Positions 15,819 through 23,751 of a DNA stretch of 28,198 nt are shown here, in pieces. Numbering within the stretch: the first letter of the stretch is position 1; each line of letters begins with the position of its first letter. The DNA lies in contig DODG01000108.1 of NCBI GenBank assembly GCA_003509065.1, positions 1 through 28,198 of the forward strand. The letters run 5' to 3'. Source of the DNA: Acidobacteriota bacterium. GTDB taxonomy: Bacteria > Acidobacteriota > Vicinamibacteria > Vicinamibacterales > UBA823. Position numbers and translations under genes: made by a program. A model generated the notes under the pieces. That model did no database searches, was not told where the DNA came from, and was given only the letters and a program-made list of their open reading frames with translations.

Positions 15819-16958
15819 CTATCTTGCGACTTCTGGTTTTTCAATTTCTTCTAACGCTTCGACAAAGCGGTCCACATCTTCAAAAGTGTTAAAAATGTGA
15901 AGTGAGACTCGCACACCGCGACCGCGCGCCGCTGTCAAGATGTTCCTTTGCGTGAGCGCCTTTACAACTTCTTCCGGATTTCGCACTACAACTATTGTGA
16001 TACCGGCGCGATCACATCGATCGCTTGGCGAAGCAATCTCAAAATTTCTATTGTGCAAAGCGTCGTGCAAGTAATCAGTGAGTTCGTGAATGCGAGCTTC
16101 AATGTGGCTCGGACCAATCTTCACGAGCAGATCGAGGGCAGCACCAAGTGAAAAAATGCCAGCGAAATTCGGACAGCCCACTTCAAGTGCGGCTGCGGTG
16201 TTCTTTAGGTCCAGTTCATTATTTATTAGCAGCTCTGGCTGACGGGCACTGAGCCAGCCCGCGATGGGGAAACGATCCGACTGTATATGCTGTTTGGCTA
16301 GGTAAATGACGGCAATGCCATAGCCGGCCATCGTCCACTTGTAACCACTGAAAACGAGAGCGTCAATTCGCGCATCGTGCACATCGAGTGGAATGGCTCC
16401 GATGGATTGTGAAGCGTCGACAGCGAGTAGAATGTGTCGGTCGTGGCAGAGTTGTCCCAATGCGATGAGATCCTGATAAAAGCCGGTCCTGTATTGCACA
16501 GAACTCGTGACAATTACACGCGTCTCTGGTGAGATTGCACGTTCGATTTTTCGCATTGGAAGCAATCCTGCCGGGTCCGACTCAATGAATCTCATCGTCG
16601 AGCGCTGCTGGAGCCAAGGAAGCGTGGACGACGGAAATTCGTCAGCCAGCGTGAGAATTTCACCTTTGCTTCCGAACATTTGAGCTACTAGATTCATGCC
16701 GTGCGACGAACTGAAAGTGAATGCGATTTCTTCAGGGTTCGCGCCAATAAAGTTAGCTGTTTTCCCTCGGACGGTTTCCACTTCTGCTAACCATCTATCC
16801 CAAGGTAAATCGCCTTGAGAGGCCATTTCTTCGTAGTAGCGGATTCCAGCCCGACTGGCCGGAATCGAAATTGGCGGGGCACCTGCGGTAGCCAGATAGA
16901 CAAATTCCTTAGCGGCAGGAAACAGGTCACGAATTGTGTTCCAATTAGGTTTGGTCAT
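15819..16958 (-). CDS. Cytoplasmic class V aminotransferase-like PLP enzyme
   Basis: A 379-residue fold-type I PLP enzyme without a signal peptide. Lys207 in SGYKWTMAGYG is the PLP lysine; Asp181 (AVDASQSIG) pairs with the ring nitrogen; FSSSHGMN holds the phosphate. The C-terminal segment GVRVSLHIFNT aligns where cysteine desulfurases carry their catalytic Cys loop, and no Cys is there, so it is unlikely to be a SufS/CsdA desulfurase despite similarity. It resembles isopenicillin-N-epimerase-like proteins, as does the exported enzyme at 9898; the two are only distantly alike. The gene has no visible Shine-Dalgarno site. It is divergent from the Yej-type transporter operon (162-base gap) and convergent with larE. 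Confidence 0.87.
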   Translation of the reverse strand: MTKPNWNTIRDLFPAAKEFVYLATAGAPPISIPASRAGIRYYEEMASQGDLPWDRWLAEVETVRGKTANFIGANPEEIAFTFSSSHGMNLVAQMFGSKGEILTLADEFPSSTLPWLQQRSTMRFIESDPAGLLPMRKIERAISPETRVIVTSSVQYRTGFYQDLIALGQLCHDRHILLAVDASQSIGAIPLDVHDARIDALVFSGYKWTMAGYGIAVIYLAKQHIQSDRFPIAGWLSARQPELLINNELDLKNTAAALEVGCPNFAGIFSLGAALDLLVKIGPSHIEARIHELTDYLHDALHNRNFEIASPSDRCDRAGITIVVVRNPEEVVKALTQRNILTAARGRGVRVSLHIFNTFEDVDRFVEALEEIEKPEVAR

Positions 16959-17120
16959 GAGTTAAGGAATGTATCTAAAAGGGTTCTCGGTGGTTAATTA
17001 ATCATACTCCGGTGGCTAAACAGAACTTAGTTGAGATTTTAGATTCTCATCTTGAAGTGAGTTGCCGGTAAAATAGCTTTCTCGAAAAACTAGGTCACTT
17101 CCAACGCAGGAGAGTCGATC

Positions 17121-19079
17121 ATGAGGATGCGTACATTATGGGTAATGGTGATCGGGTGTGCCATCACGATTGGGTGTGGTGGCGACATGCCGAACACATC
17201 TGACCCGTCCGGTCAAGTGGTGGCGCCGGCTGAACCCGTATCGGTTGATAAGAATGACTACCCAGTTTTTCCAGAGAAGGACCTGAATGCCGATCCAAGT
17301 GTTTCAGCTGATGCTGGCGGTGCTGGTTTTGTCGGTAACGATTGGGAAACTAATACCGCTTTCGATCTGATGGGTGATCCGCATGCCGTGAAAGGTGGCC
17401 AATTCCATTCTCACGAACGTGACTTTCCGACCACGTTTAGGTACCACGGTCCCAACACAAGCGAGTTTGACTTAATGCTTAATGGCATGGTTTACGAGAG
17501 CTTGCTGACTCTGCATTCCACCACGAATCAATGGATTCCGTCGATTGCGACCCACTGGCAGATTTCAGATGACCATATGACTTTTCGATATCGAATCAAT
17601 CCCAACGCACGTTTTTCAAATGGGGAAGCGGTAAGGTCTGAAGATGTCATCGCAACTTGGGATTTGATGATGGATGACGGCCTTCAGGATCCTGGTTCCA
17701 AGCTGGTTTACTCGAAGTTCGAACGGCCGGTAGCCGAGAGTCCGTATATTGTGCGAGTTACCAGCCAACAGTTGAACTGGAGAAATTTCTTATATTTTTC
17801 TGGTATGCCGATATATCCGGCCTCTGTACTCAAGACGGTCGATGGTGCGACGTATATTTCCGATTACAACTACAAGATGTTGCCAGGCTCTGGGCCGTAC
17901 TTGGTTAACGAAGCTGACATCGATCGCGGAAATCGTGTGATTATTCGACGCCGGCCTGATTACTGGGCGGAAAGTCATCGAAGAAATATAGGCTTAAGTA
18001 ACTTTGACGAGATCCATCAAATAGTCGTTCGGGATGACAACTTGGCATTTGAGATGTTCAAGCGAGGTGATCTTGATTACTACTATGTGAACGTCTCGAG
18101 AGAGTGGGTCGAAGAACTCGATATCGAACCCGTCCAGCGTGGACTTTTACAGAAGCGCAAGGTATTCAATGAGTATCCCTTAGGTCTCTCAGGTATTGCG
18201 TTCAATACGAGACGGGCACCATGGGATGATCGTCGAGTACGTCAAGCCTTGACCCATCTCTATAATCGTGAGCAGTTAATTGAGAAGCTGTTCTTTAACG
18301 AATACACACCAAAGAATACATATTTTTCTGGTCCATATAAGAATCTTGACAATCCGAGAAACCCATACGACCCAGCGCGCGCGGTAGAGTTGCTAGCCAA
18401 TGCCGGTTGGACGGAGCGTGATACCCAAGGGCGGCTCATTAAAGATGGTCGTCCACTTACCGCGGAATTACTCTACGGACAGCAGGGACTCGAGCCCTCA
18501 TATACGATCTTCCAGGAAGATCTACGACGTGTTGGTATCACGCTGAATCTTCGGCTCGTGACGTTCGAGACGATGATTCAACTTATCGACGAACGACGCT
18601 TTGATCTGGTGGCCGTTGCCTATACGGGTTTGTTGTTTCCAAATCCAGAGACGACAGTGCATTCATCGTTGGCAGATCCCGACAACACGAACAACATTAC
18701 TGCTGTCAAGAATGACCGTATTGACGAATTGCTTGAAGCGTACGATAAAGAATTCGATCAAGGAGCTCGCGAAACGATCATTCGTGAAATTGATGGAATT
18801 CTGGCAAATCTACACCACTATATTCTCGGGTGGGAGGCGCCGTTCTATCGGATTGCGTTTTGGAATAAATTTGGTCAACCAGATGGCTATTTGTCTCGTT
18901 TTGGGTACTACCGAGATCCGTTGACGCTGTGGTGGATCGATCCTCAGCAAGAAGCACGTTTCCGTGAAGGCATGGGGAGTGCTTCCAGTACACTTGAGGT
19001 GGGTGAGACAGATGTGCACTACTGGGAGCAGTATGTCGAACGGATTGGGCAGGAATTACCGACACCAGGGATCGAGTAG
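17121..19079 (+). CDS. Peptide ABC transporter substrate-binding lipoprotein (SBP family 5, YejA-like)
   Basis: A 652-residue extracytoplasmic solute-binding protein. The N-terminus is a short signal ending ITIGCGGD, a lipobox-like site at Cys19, followed by a flexible Ser/Pro/Asp linker. Family 5 hallmarks follow: MVYESLLTL, FRYRINPNARFSNGEAVRSEDV, MLPGSGPYLV, FNTRRAPWDDRRVRQAL, YDPARAVELLANAGW, and a C-terminal lobe ending about residue 620. It delivers oligopeptides to the two permeases encoded next. AGGAGAG with 6 bases spacing precedes the ATG at 17121. The protein ends 95 bases before the first permease, the only real gap in the operon. Substrate is unknown; Yej homologues take up microcin C and host peptides. 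Confidence 0.93.
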   Translation: MRMRTLWVMVIGCAITIGCGGDMPNTSDPSGQVVAPAEPVSVDKNDYPVFPEKDLNADPSVSADAGGAGFVGNDWETNTAFDLMGDPHAVKGGQFHSHERDFPTTFRYHGPNTSEFDLMLNGMVYESLLTLHSTTNQWIPSIATHWQISDDHMTFRYRINPNARFSNGEAVRSEDVIATWDLMMDDGLQDPGSKLVYSKFERPVAESPYIVRVTSQQLNWRNFLYFSGMPIYPASVLKTVDGATYISDYNYKMLPGSGPYLVNEADIDRGNRVIIRRRPDYWAESHRRNIGLSNFDEIHQIVVRDDNLAFEMFKRGDLDYYYVNVSREWVEELDIEPVQRGLLQKRKVFNEYPLGLSGIAFNTRRAPWDDRRVRQALTHLYNREQLIEKLFFNEYTPKNTYFSGPYKNLDNPRNPYDPARAVELLANAGWTERDTQGRLIKDGRPLTAELLYGQQGLEPSYTIFQEDLRRVGITLNLRLVTFETMIQLIDERRFDLVAVAYTGLLFPNPETTVHSSLADPDNTNNITAVKNDRIDELLEAYDKEFDQGARETIIREIDGILANLHHYILGWEAPFYRIAFWNKFGQPDGYLSRFGYYRDPLTLWWIDPQQEARFREGMGSASSTLEVGETDVHYWEQYVERIGQELPTPGIE

Positions 19080-19128
19080 TAAGTCTGCCACCCAAGGAGT
19101 TGTCCTAACGTCCCTCCGGTTTAGGGCC

Positions 19129-19168
19129 GTTACAACTGTCGCGCTATGTGTAACCGTCATGTAATGAC
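19129..19168 (+). repeat. Short inverted repeats between the binding-protein and permease genes
   Basis: GTTACA (19129-19134) pairs with TGTAAC (19149-19154), and GTCAT (19156-19160) pairs with ATGAC (19164-19168) over a 3-base loop, just 6 bases before the permease ATG. These could form mRNA hairpins that lower permease translation or protect the binding-protein message. The stems are short, so chance pairing is possible. Confidence 0.25.
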
Positions 19169-19174
19169 TACATC

Positions 19175-20206
19175 ATGACCGCTTACTTTCTTAGGCGTGT
19201 TTTGTTGATCATCCCAACTTTCATCGGGATCACAATGGCGGTTTTCGTCATTATGCATTTTGTCCCTGGAGGTCCAGTTGAACGTCAAATAATGCAGTAC
19301 AGGATGGCTGTCATGACCGAGGGTGCAGTAGCCGGCGGTGGTACTGAATTTGCGGTTTCGTTACCACAGGATGCGATTGATGAAATTCGACGCTTTTACG
19401 GTTTTGATAAACCCGTACATGTGCGGTACGGCCAATGGTTATGGAATATAGTGCATTTTGATCTCGGCAATTCTTACGTCTATCAGGAACCTGTTTGGGA
19501 TGTCATCAAGTCGAGATTTCCGGTCTCGATTTTTTTGGGGTTAACCGGATTTCTATTGAGCTATCTGGTCTGTATTCCACTTGGAGTCATGAAAGCTGTT
19601 CGGCACGGTAGTCGTCTTGATTTCGTGAGCAGCGTGATTGTATTTCTTGGATATTCAGTGCCTGGTTGGGCCCTTGGGACGGCGCTACTTGTGCTGCTTG
19701 GTGGTGGTAGCTTTTGGAACGTATTTCCGCTTGGTGGGTTTCGTCCATTTAATTGGGAGTACCTTAGTGTAGGTAGCAAAATCTTCGCCCAACTCCATCA
19801 TATGTTCCTACCGGTCTTGTGTTACATGGTGGGTTCTTTCGCCACGCTGACAATTCTGACAAAAAATTCCCTCATGGAAAATCTTAGCCAAGATTACGTT
19901 CGTACTGCTTTCGCGAAGGGGTTATCTGAGCGGCGAGTGATCTTTGTCCATGCCTTACGCAACTCGATTATTCCGCTCGCGACTGGTTTGGGACACGCGT
20001 TCAGTTTGGTGCTGGCTGGTTCTTTTCTGATTGAAAAAGTTTTCAACATTGATGGGATGGGTTACTTGGGCTACACCTCGATTCTGCAACGTGACTACCC
20101 CGTGGCACTGGGTATTTTAGTTGTTGGCAGTTTACTTATGTTGATAGGGAACATTTTATCCGACGTAATTTACACAGTGGTCGATCCACGCATACGGTTT
20201 AAATGA
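19175..20206 (+). CDS. yejB: Peptide ABC transporter permease, YejB-like
   Basis: A 343-residue inner-membrane permease with six predicted membrane helices. The start FLRRVLLIIPTFIGI, the APGGP-like VPGGPVERQI, RFYGFDKPVHVRYG, IPLGVMKAVRHGSR, LTILTKNS and VSDI-like ILSDVIYTVVDPRI agree with YejB more closely than with DppB or OppB. The EAA loop that docks the ATPase is near residues 243-265 (AKGLSERRVIFVHALRN). It forms the channel with the YejE-like protein. The stop overlaps the start of the next gene by 4 bases (ATGA), so translation is coupled. No Shine-Dalgarno sequence is visible before the ATG at 19175; a small hairpin lies there instead. Confidence 0.92.
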   Translation: MTAYFLRRVLLIIPTFIGITMAVFVIMHFVPGGPVERQIMQYRMAVMTEGAVAGGGTEFAVSLPQDAIDEIRRFYGFDKPVHVRYGQWLWNIVHFDLGNSYVYQEPVWDVIKSRFPVSIFLGLTGFLLSYLVCIPLGVMKAVRHGSRLDFVSSVIVFLGYSVPGWALGTALLVLLGGGSFWNVFPLGGFRPFNWEYLSVGSKIFAQLHHMFLPVLCYMVGSFATLTILTKNSLMENLSQDYVRTAFAKGLSERRVIFVHALRNSIIPLATGLGHAFSLVLAGSFLIEKVFNIDGMGYLGYTSILQRDYPVALGILVVGSLLMLIGNILSDVIYTVVDPRIRFK

Positions 20207-21348
20207 ATGATCGAATTTCTGAAAACACTGAGGTGTTGGTGGCATCCAGCGAATTAAACAAACAGCACGGAGGGTCAGTCCCTTCGGAATCTGTTATTCG
20301 TAAACGCCTACGTAAGTTTAAGCGGTTGAAGCGAGGTTACTGGTCGTTTGTCGCGATCCTCATTGCTTATGTGGTTTCATTTTTTCTCCCGGTGCTGGCG
20401 AACAATAACGCGATTATCGTGAAGTACGAAGATAAGCTGTATTTCCCCTTACTTGAGGTTTATCAAGCGACCCAGTTTGGTCAAAGTGCAATTGGCGAGG
20501 CCAACTATCGGGCGCTTCGGGAACAATTCGCTGTGAAAGAAACCAGTGATTGGGTGTTCATGCCGCCATACCCGTATGGCCCCAATGAATCGCTACTTGA
20601 CGAGGCCGGATTTCCACCACATCCACCGACGAAACAACACCTCTTCGGGACTGACGATCGAGGACGCGACGTCTTTGTACGCTTGGCTTACGGTTTCCAC
20701 ATTTCAGTTACATTTGCCATTCTCGTCACATTGGTTAGCTATGCCTTAGGCATTGTTGTTGGTGCAACCTTAGGGTATCTGGGAGGAAAGGTTGACCTGC
20801 TCGGGCAGCGCACTATTGAAATCTGGTCATCCCTACCGTTTCTTTATACGGTGATCATTGTGAGTTCCATCATTGTGCCGGTGTACTTACCAGGACGAAG
20901 CCAGCTTCTTCAACCGGCATTCTGGTTACTGGCAATTATCCTGTCTGCTTTCGGTTGGATGGGTATTACCTATTACGTGCGGGGCGAGTTCTATCGAGAG
21001 AAGGTTAAGGACTATGTCGGCGCAGCTCTCTCGATGGGTGCTTCTGAGCCGATCATTATGTTTAAGCACATTCTTCCAAATTCATTAACCTCGGTTGTTT
21101 CATTTGCTCCGTTTGCCATCGTGGCGAACATCGGTGCGTTGGTTGCGCTCGATTTCTTAGGTTTTGGTTTACCTGCACCCACACCGAGCTGGGGTGAACT
21201 AATTGGTCAAGGTATGAACAACTTGACGAAGTGGTGGCTTGTGCTTTTTCCGCTGGCCGCGGTATTTGTGACATTGCTACTGGTGGTTTTTATCGGTGAG
21301 GCCATCAGGGAAGCTTTCGATCCGAAAGAATTTTCTCGATTACGATGA
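20203..21348 (+). CDS. yejE: Peptide ABC transporter permease, YejE-like
   Basis: A 381-residue permease. An N-terminal cytoplasmic tail of about 45 residues precedes the first helix; RGYWSFVAIL, KLYFPLLEVY, HLFGTDDRGRDVFVRLAYG, GYLGGKVDLLGQRTIEIWS, LDFLGFGLPAPTPSWGEL and GEAIREAFDP are the expected YejE blocks. The roughly 100-residue periplasmic segment between helix 1 and helix 2 is typical of YejE and longer than in DppC. The EAA loop is near 273-293 (ALSMGASEPIIMFKHILPN). It begins with a 4-base overlap on the previous gene and ends with a 4-base overlap on the next, consistent with coupled translation of the complex. Confidence 0.92.
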   Translation: MNDRISENTEVLVASSELNKQHGGSVPSESVIRKRLRKFKRLKRGYWSFVAILIAYVVSFFLPVLANNNAIIVKYEDKLYFPLLEVYQATQFGQSAIGEANYRALREQFAVKETSDWVFMPPYPYGPNESLLDEAGFPPHPPTKQHLFGTDDRGRDVFVRLAYGFHISVTFAILVTLVSYALGIVVGATLGYLGGKVDLLGQRTIEIWSSLPFLYTVIIVSSIIVPVYLPGRSQLLQPAFWLLAIILSAFGWMGITYYVRGEFYREKVKDYVGAALSMGASEPIIMFKHILPNSLTSVVSFAPFAIVANIGALVALDFLGFGLPAPTPSWGELIGQGMNNLTKWWLVLFPLAAVFVTLLLVVFIGEAIREAFDPKEFSRLR

Positions 21349-22358
21349 CAACAGGTACGTCTGAAGAGAACTTGGTTATGCCCGAGGAACCCCTACTGCA
21401 AGTGCGTGATCTGCGTACCTATTTTGAAACCGAAGGTGGTACGGCCAAGGCAGTCAACGGTGTTGATTTCGATATTCGTAAGGGTGAGGTTCTGGGTTTG
21501 GTTGGCGAATCTGGCTCTGGCAAAACTGTTACTGCTTTAAGTGTGCTCAGACTCGTTCCTGATCCCCCAGGGAAGATTGTGACCGGCACTGTGCACTATA
21601 AGGGACGTGATTTATTACAACTTACTTGGGACGAAATTCGCCAGGTGCGAGGCAAAGACATTAGCATGATTTTTCAGGAACCAATGACCTCGTTGAATCC
21701 GGTCTTCTCGATCGGCATGCAAGTTAGCGAGGTCATATTGGCACACGAAGCCTGTTCGAGGGCTGAGGCATTCGACCGTAGTGTGAAGATGCTTGAATTG
21801 GTCGGCATTCCTGACGCTAAATTACGTATGAGGGACTACCCACACCATTTCTCAGGTGGTATGCGACAGCGTGTGATGATTGCGATAGCACTCGCGTGTA
21901 ACCCGTCATTGCTCATTGCCGACGAACCCACCACGGCGCTGGATGTGACGATCCAGGCGCAGATTCTTGAATTAATAGTGCAGGTGAGAGCGCAACAGGT
22001 CGAGGCAGCTGTTTTACTCATCACTCACAACTTAAGTGTGGTGGCAGAGACATGTGACCGAGTTATGGTCATGTACGGTGGAAAGATTCAAGAAGTAGCT
22101 CCAGTCGACAAAATATTTAGTGGAGCCCTTCACCCCTATACACAAGGATTACTTGCGTCGTTGCCGCGGGTCGATGGTGACAGGGCTGAGCGATTGAAAA
22201 CCATTCCCGGCGCAGTTCCTAGCATCTACGACCTTCCGTCAGGTTGTAAGTTCTGTACCCGTTGTGACATGAAAGTCGACGAGTGCGACACAGTTGAACC
22301 TGAACTCATCGAGGCTGCGCCTGGTCATTTGGTGCGATGCCATCTTGTGAACGCGTAA
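21345..22358 (+). CDS. Peptide ABC transporter ATPase (DppD/YejF N-half type)
   Basis: A 337-residue ATP-binding subunit. Walker A is GESGSGKT (54-61), the Q-loop lies in [12 protein letters not shown], the signature is FSGGMRQR (about 169-176), Walker B is LLIADEPTT (about 189-197) and the switch His is in LITHNLS. The C-terminal oligopeptide-transporter extension has the Cys cluster C-x2-C-x-C form seen as CKFCTRCDM plus later Cys residues, which in this family can bind an Fe-S cluster. It energises import through the two permeases. It starts in a 4-base overlap with yejE. In Escherichia coli both ATPase halves are fused in YejF; here they are two genes. Confidence 0.93.
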   Translation: MTTGTSEENLVMPEEPLLQVRDLRTYFETEGGTAKAVNGVDFDIRKGEVLGLVGESGSGKTVTALSVLRLVPDPPGKIVTGTVHYKGRDLLQLTWDEIRQVRGKDISMIFQEPMTSLNPVFSIGMQVSEVILAHEACSRAEAFDRSVKMLELVGIPDAKLRMRDYPHHFSGGMRQRVMIAIALACNPSLLIADEPTTALDVTIQAQILELIVQVRAQQVEAAVLLITHNLSVVAETCDRVMVMYGGKIQEVAPVDKIFSGALHPYTQGLLASLPRVDGDRAERLKTIPGAVPSIYDLPSGCKFCTRCDMKVDECDTVEPELIEAAPGHLVRCHLVNA

Positions 22359-23353
22359 TGGAACCTTTGCTTGAAGTTGATGACCTGAGGGTTCGGTTTC
22401 CAGTGCACGGCGGGGTCTTGTTACGACAGATTGCTGAAGTAAAAGCGGTTGACGGGGTGTCCTTTAGCCTGAATCGTGGCGAAACGCTTGGCTTAGTAGG
22501 GGAATCGGGTTGTGGCAAGAGCACCATTGCTCGTGCCATTGTCAATATTCTGCACGCAATGAATTACGGTGTAGAAATTTCCGGACGCATTGTGTATCAC
22601 CATAAATCCCGTTCTGTCGATCTGGTATCACTCAATCACTCAGAGATGAGGCCATTTCGAGCTGATCTCCAGATGATTTTTCAAGACCCGTATTCATCAC
22701 TCAGTCCGCGCATGACTGTTGCGCAGATCGTCGAAGAGCCACTCGCCATTCATGCGCGCGAGTTAAGTCGAGCCGACCGGCACGATCGTGTGCGCTGGCT
22801 GCTTGAGAAAGTTGGCTTGACTAGTGAACACGCTGGTCGATATCCGCACGAATTTTCTGGTGGACAGCGTCAACGTATTGGCATTGCTCGTGCGTTGGCT
22901 ACTAATCCAAAAATTGTGATTGCTGACGAACCGGTCAGTGCGCTCGATGTGTCAATTCAAGCGCAAGTAATCAATTTAATGCAGGATTTGCAGCAAGAGT
23001 TTGGAATGTCCTATATCTTTATTGCTCATGATCTCTCAGTCGTCAGACATATTTCTGATCGGATCGCTGTAATGTATCTTGGCAACATTGTGGAGATTGG
23101 CTCGGCCGAGCAAGTGTATCGTGAGCCACAACATCCGTACTCGCGGGCATTGTTGTCAGCCGTACCTCGGCCGGAACCGAAGCGGTCGCGTGACGATCGC
23201 ATACGACTGGTGGGTGATATTCCTACCCCTATCCGAAAGCCGTCTGGTTGTGCATTCCGGACGAGATGTCCGATCGTGCGCGAAACCTGCCGCGATGCTA
23301 TTCCACCGCTTGAAACTAGGCATGGACGATTAGTGGCCTGTCCCTGGGTTTAA
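22358..23353 (+). CDS. Peptide ABC transporter ATPase (DppF/OppF/YejF C-half type)
   Basis: A 331-residue ATP-binding subunit. Walker A is GESGCGKST (48-56), Q-loop MIFQDPYSSLSPRM, signature FSGGQRQR (about 166-173), Walker B IVIADEPVSALD, switch His in FIAHDLSVV. The C-terminal extension has CAFRTRCP and a further Cys near the end. I take the ATG at 22358, which overlaps the stop of the previous gene by one base (TAATG); an in-frame ATG at 22337 would add seven residues. It is the last gene of the transporter operon and converges with the FmdB-type gene about 100 bases away. No clear intrinsic terminator is visible in that gap. Confidence 0.93.
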   Translation: MEPLLEVDDLRVRFPVHGGVLLRQIAEVKAVDGVSFSLNRGETLGLVGESGCGKSTIARAIVNILHAMNYGVEISGRIVYHHKSRSVDLVSLNHSEMRPFRADLQMIFQDPYSSLSPRMTVAQIVEEPLAIHARELSRADRHDRVRWLLEKVGLTSEHAGRYPHEFSGGQRQRIGIARALATNPKIVIADEPVSALDVSIQAQVINLMQDLQQEFGMSYIFIAHDLSVVRHISDRIAVMYLGNIVEIGSAEQVYREPQHPYSRALLSAVPRPEPKRSRDDRIRLVGDIPTPIRKPSGCAFRTRCPIVRETCRDAIPPLETRHGRLVACPWV

Positions 23354-23452
23354 GCGTGACACTACGCCAAGACACGAATGCGTAATGGCTGCGAATGTGT
23401 TGTGTGTCGAGTGCGTTGGTTACGGCTCAACGAACCGTGGTCATCAGGAGGC

Positions 23453-23656
23453 TCAGGTAAAACCGGTTGAACCACAATTGTTCATCTCACGTGATGCCGC
23501 GCCGACGCTTGATGTGCCAGCAAATGTGGAGAATTGCTTCTCAAGTGACTTATGTCCGCAGCTGGGGCATTCTAGCCCTCTTGAACCTACACCCATTCGT
23601 TGAAGTATTTCGCTGCGTGCATCACACTTTCGGCAAATGTACTCATAAATAGGCAT
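23453..23656 (-). CDS. FmdB-type zinc ribbon protein
   Basis: A 67-residue protein opening MPIYEYICRKCD, the hallmark of the FmdB family, with two CxxC pairs (C8/C11 and C30/C33) that would bind one zinc. The family is named after a putative regulator beside formamidase genes, but its real role is unknown; it is often a small accessory or regulatory protein. The C-terminus is Ser/Gly rich and flexible, with an extra Cys. It is alone on the minus strand, divergent from the exported M20 peptidase with a 95-base gap that holds an inverted repeat. No formamidase is nearby. Confidence 0.9.
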   Translation of the reverse strand: MPIYEYICRKCDARSEILQRMGVGSRGLECPSCGHKSLEKQFSTFAGTSSVGAASREMNNCGSTGFT

Positions 23657-23672
23657 TGCTGCTGTCAGTATA

Positions 23673-23694
23673 TCGTTGAAGCTCCACTCAACGA
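23673..23694. repeat. Inverted repeat (7-8-7) between fmdB-type and M20 genes
   Basis: Arms TCGTTGA and TCAACGA are separated by 8 bases, 17 bases upstream of the FmdB-type start and 58 upstream of the divergent peptidase. The arm and spacer lengths equal those of the repeat at 9854-9875, though the arm sequence differs. It could be an operator or a leader hairpin; chance is possible. Confidence 0.3.
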
Positions 23695-23751
23695 AGTAAT
23701 TGGAAGTCGGTTGCCGGGATCGAATTCTTCAGGTACGATTCGTGCAGTTGA

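Noticed and set aside
15819..16958. Cysteine desulfurase supplying sulfur to LarE
   Set aside because: The loop that should carry the catalytic Cys has none, so I call it only a class V PLP enzyme.
17031..17074. Promoter for the transporter operon using TAAAAT at 17069
   Set aside because: No acceptable -35 box lies 16-18 bases upstream; the nearest TTGAAG is 11 bases away.
23354..23452. Possible terminator or tRNA in the gap after the transporter operon
   Set aside because: Only 4-5 base stems with mismatches, no T-run, and no tRNA cloverleaf or T-loop sequence.
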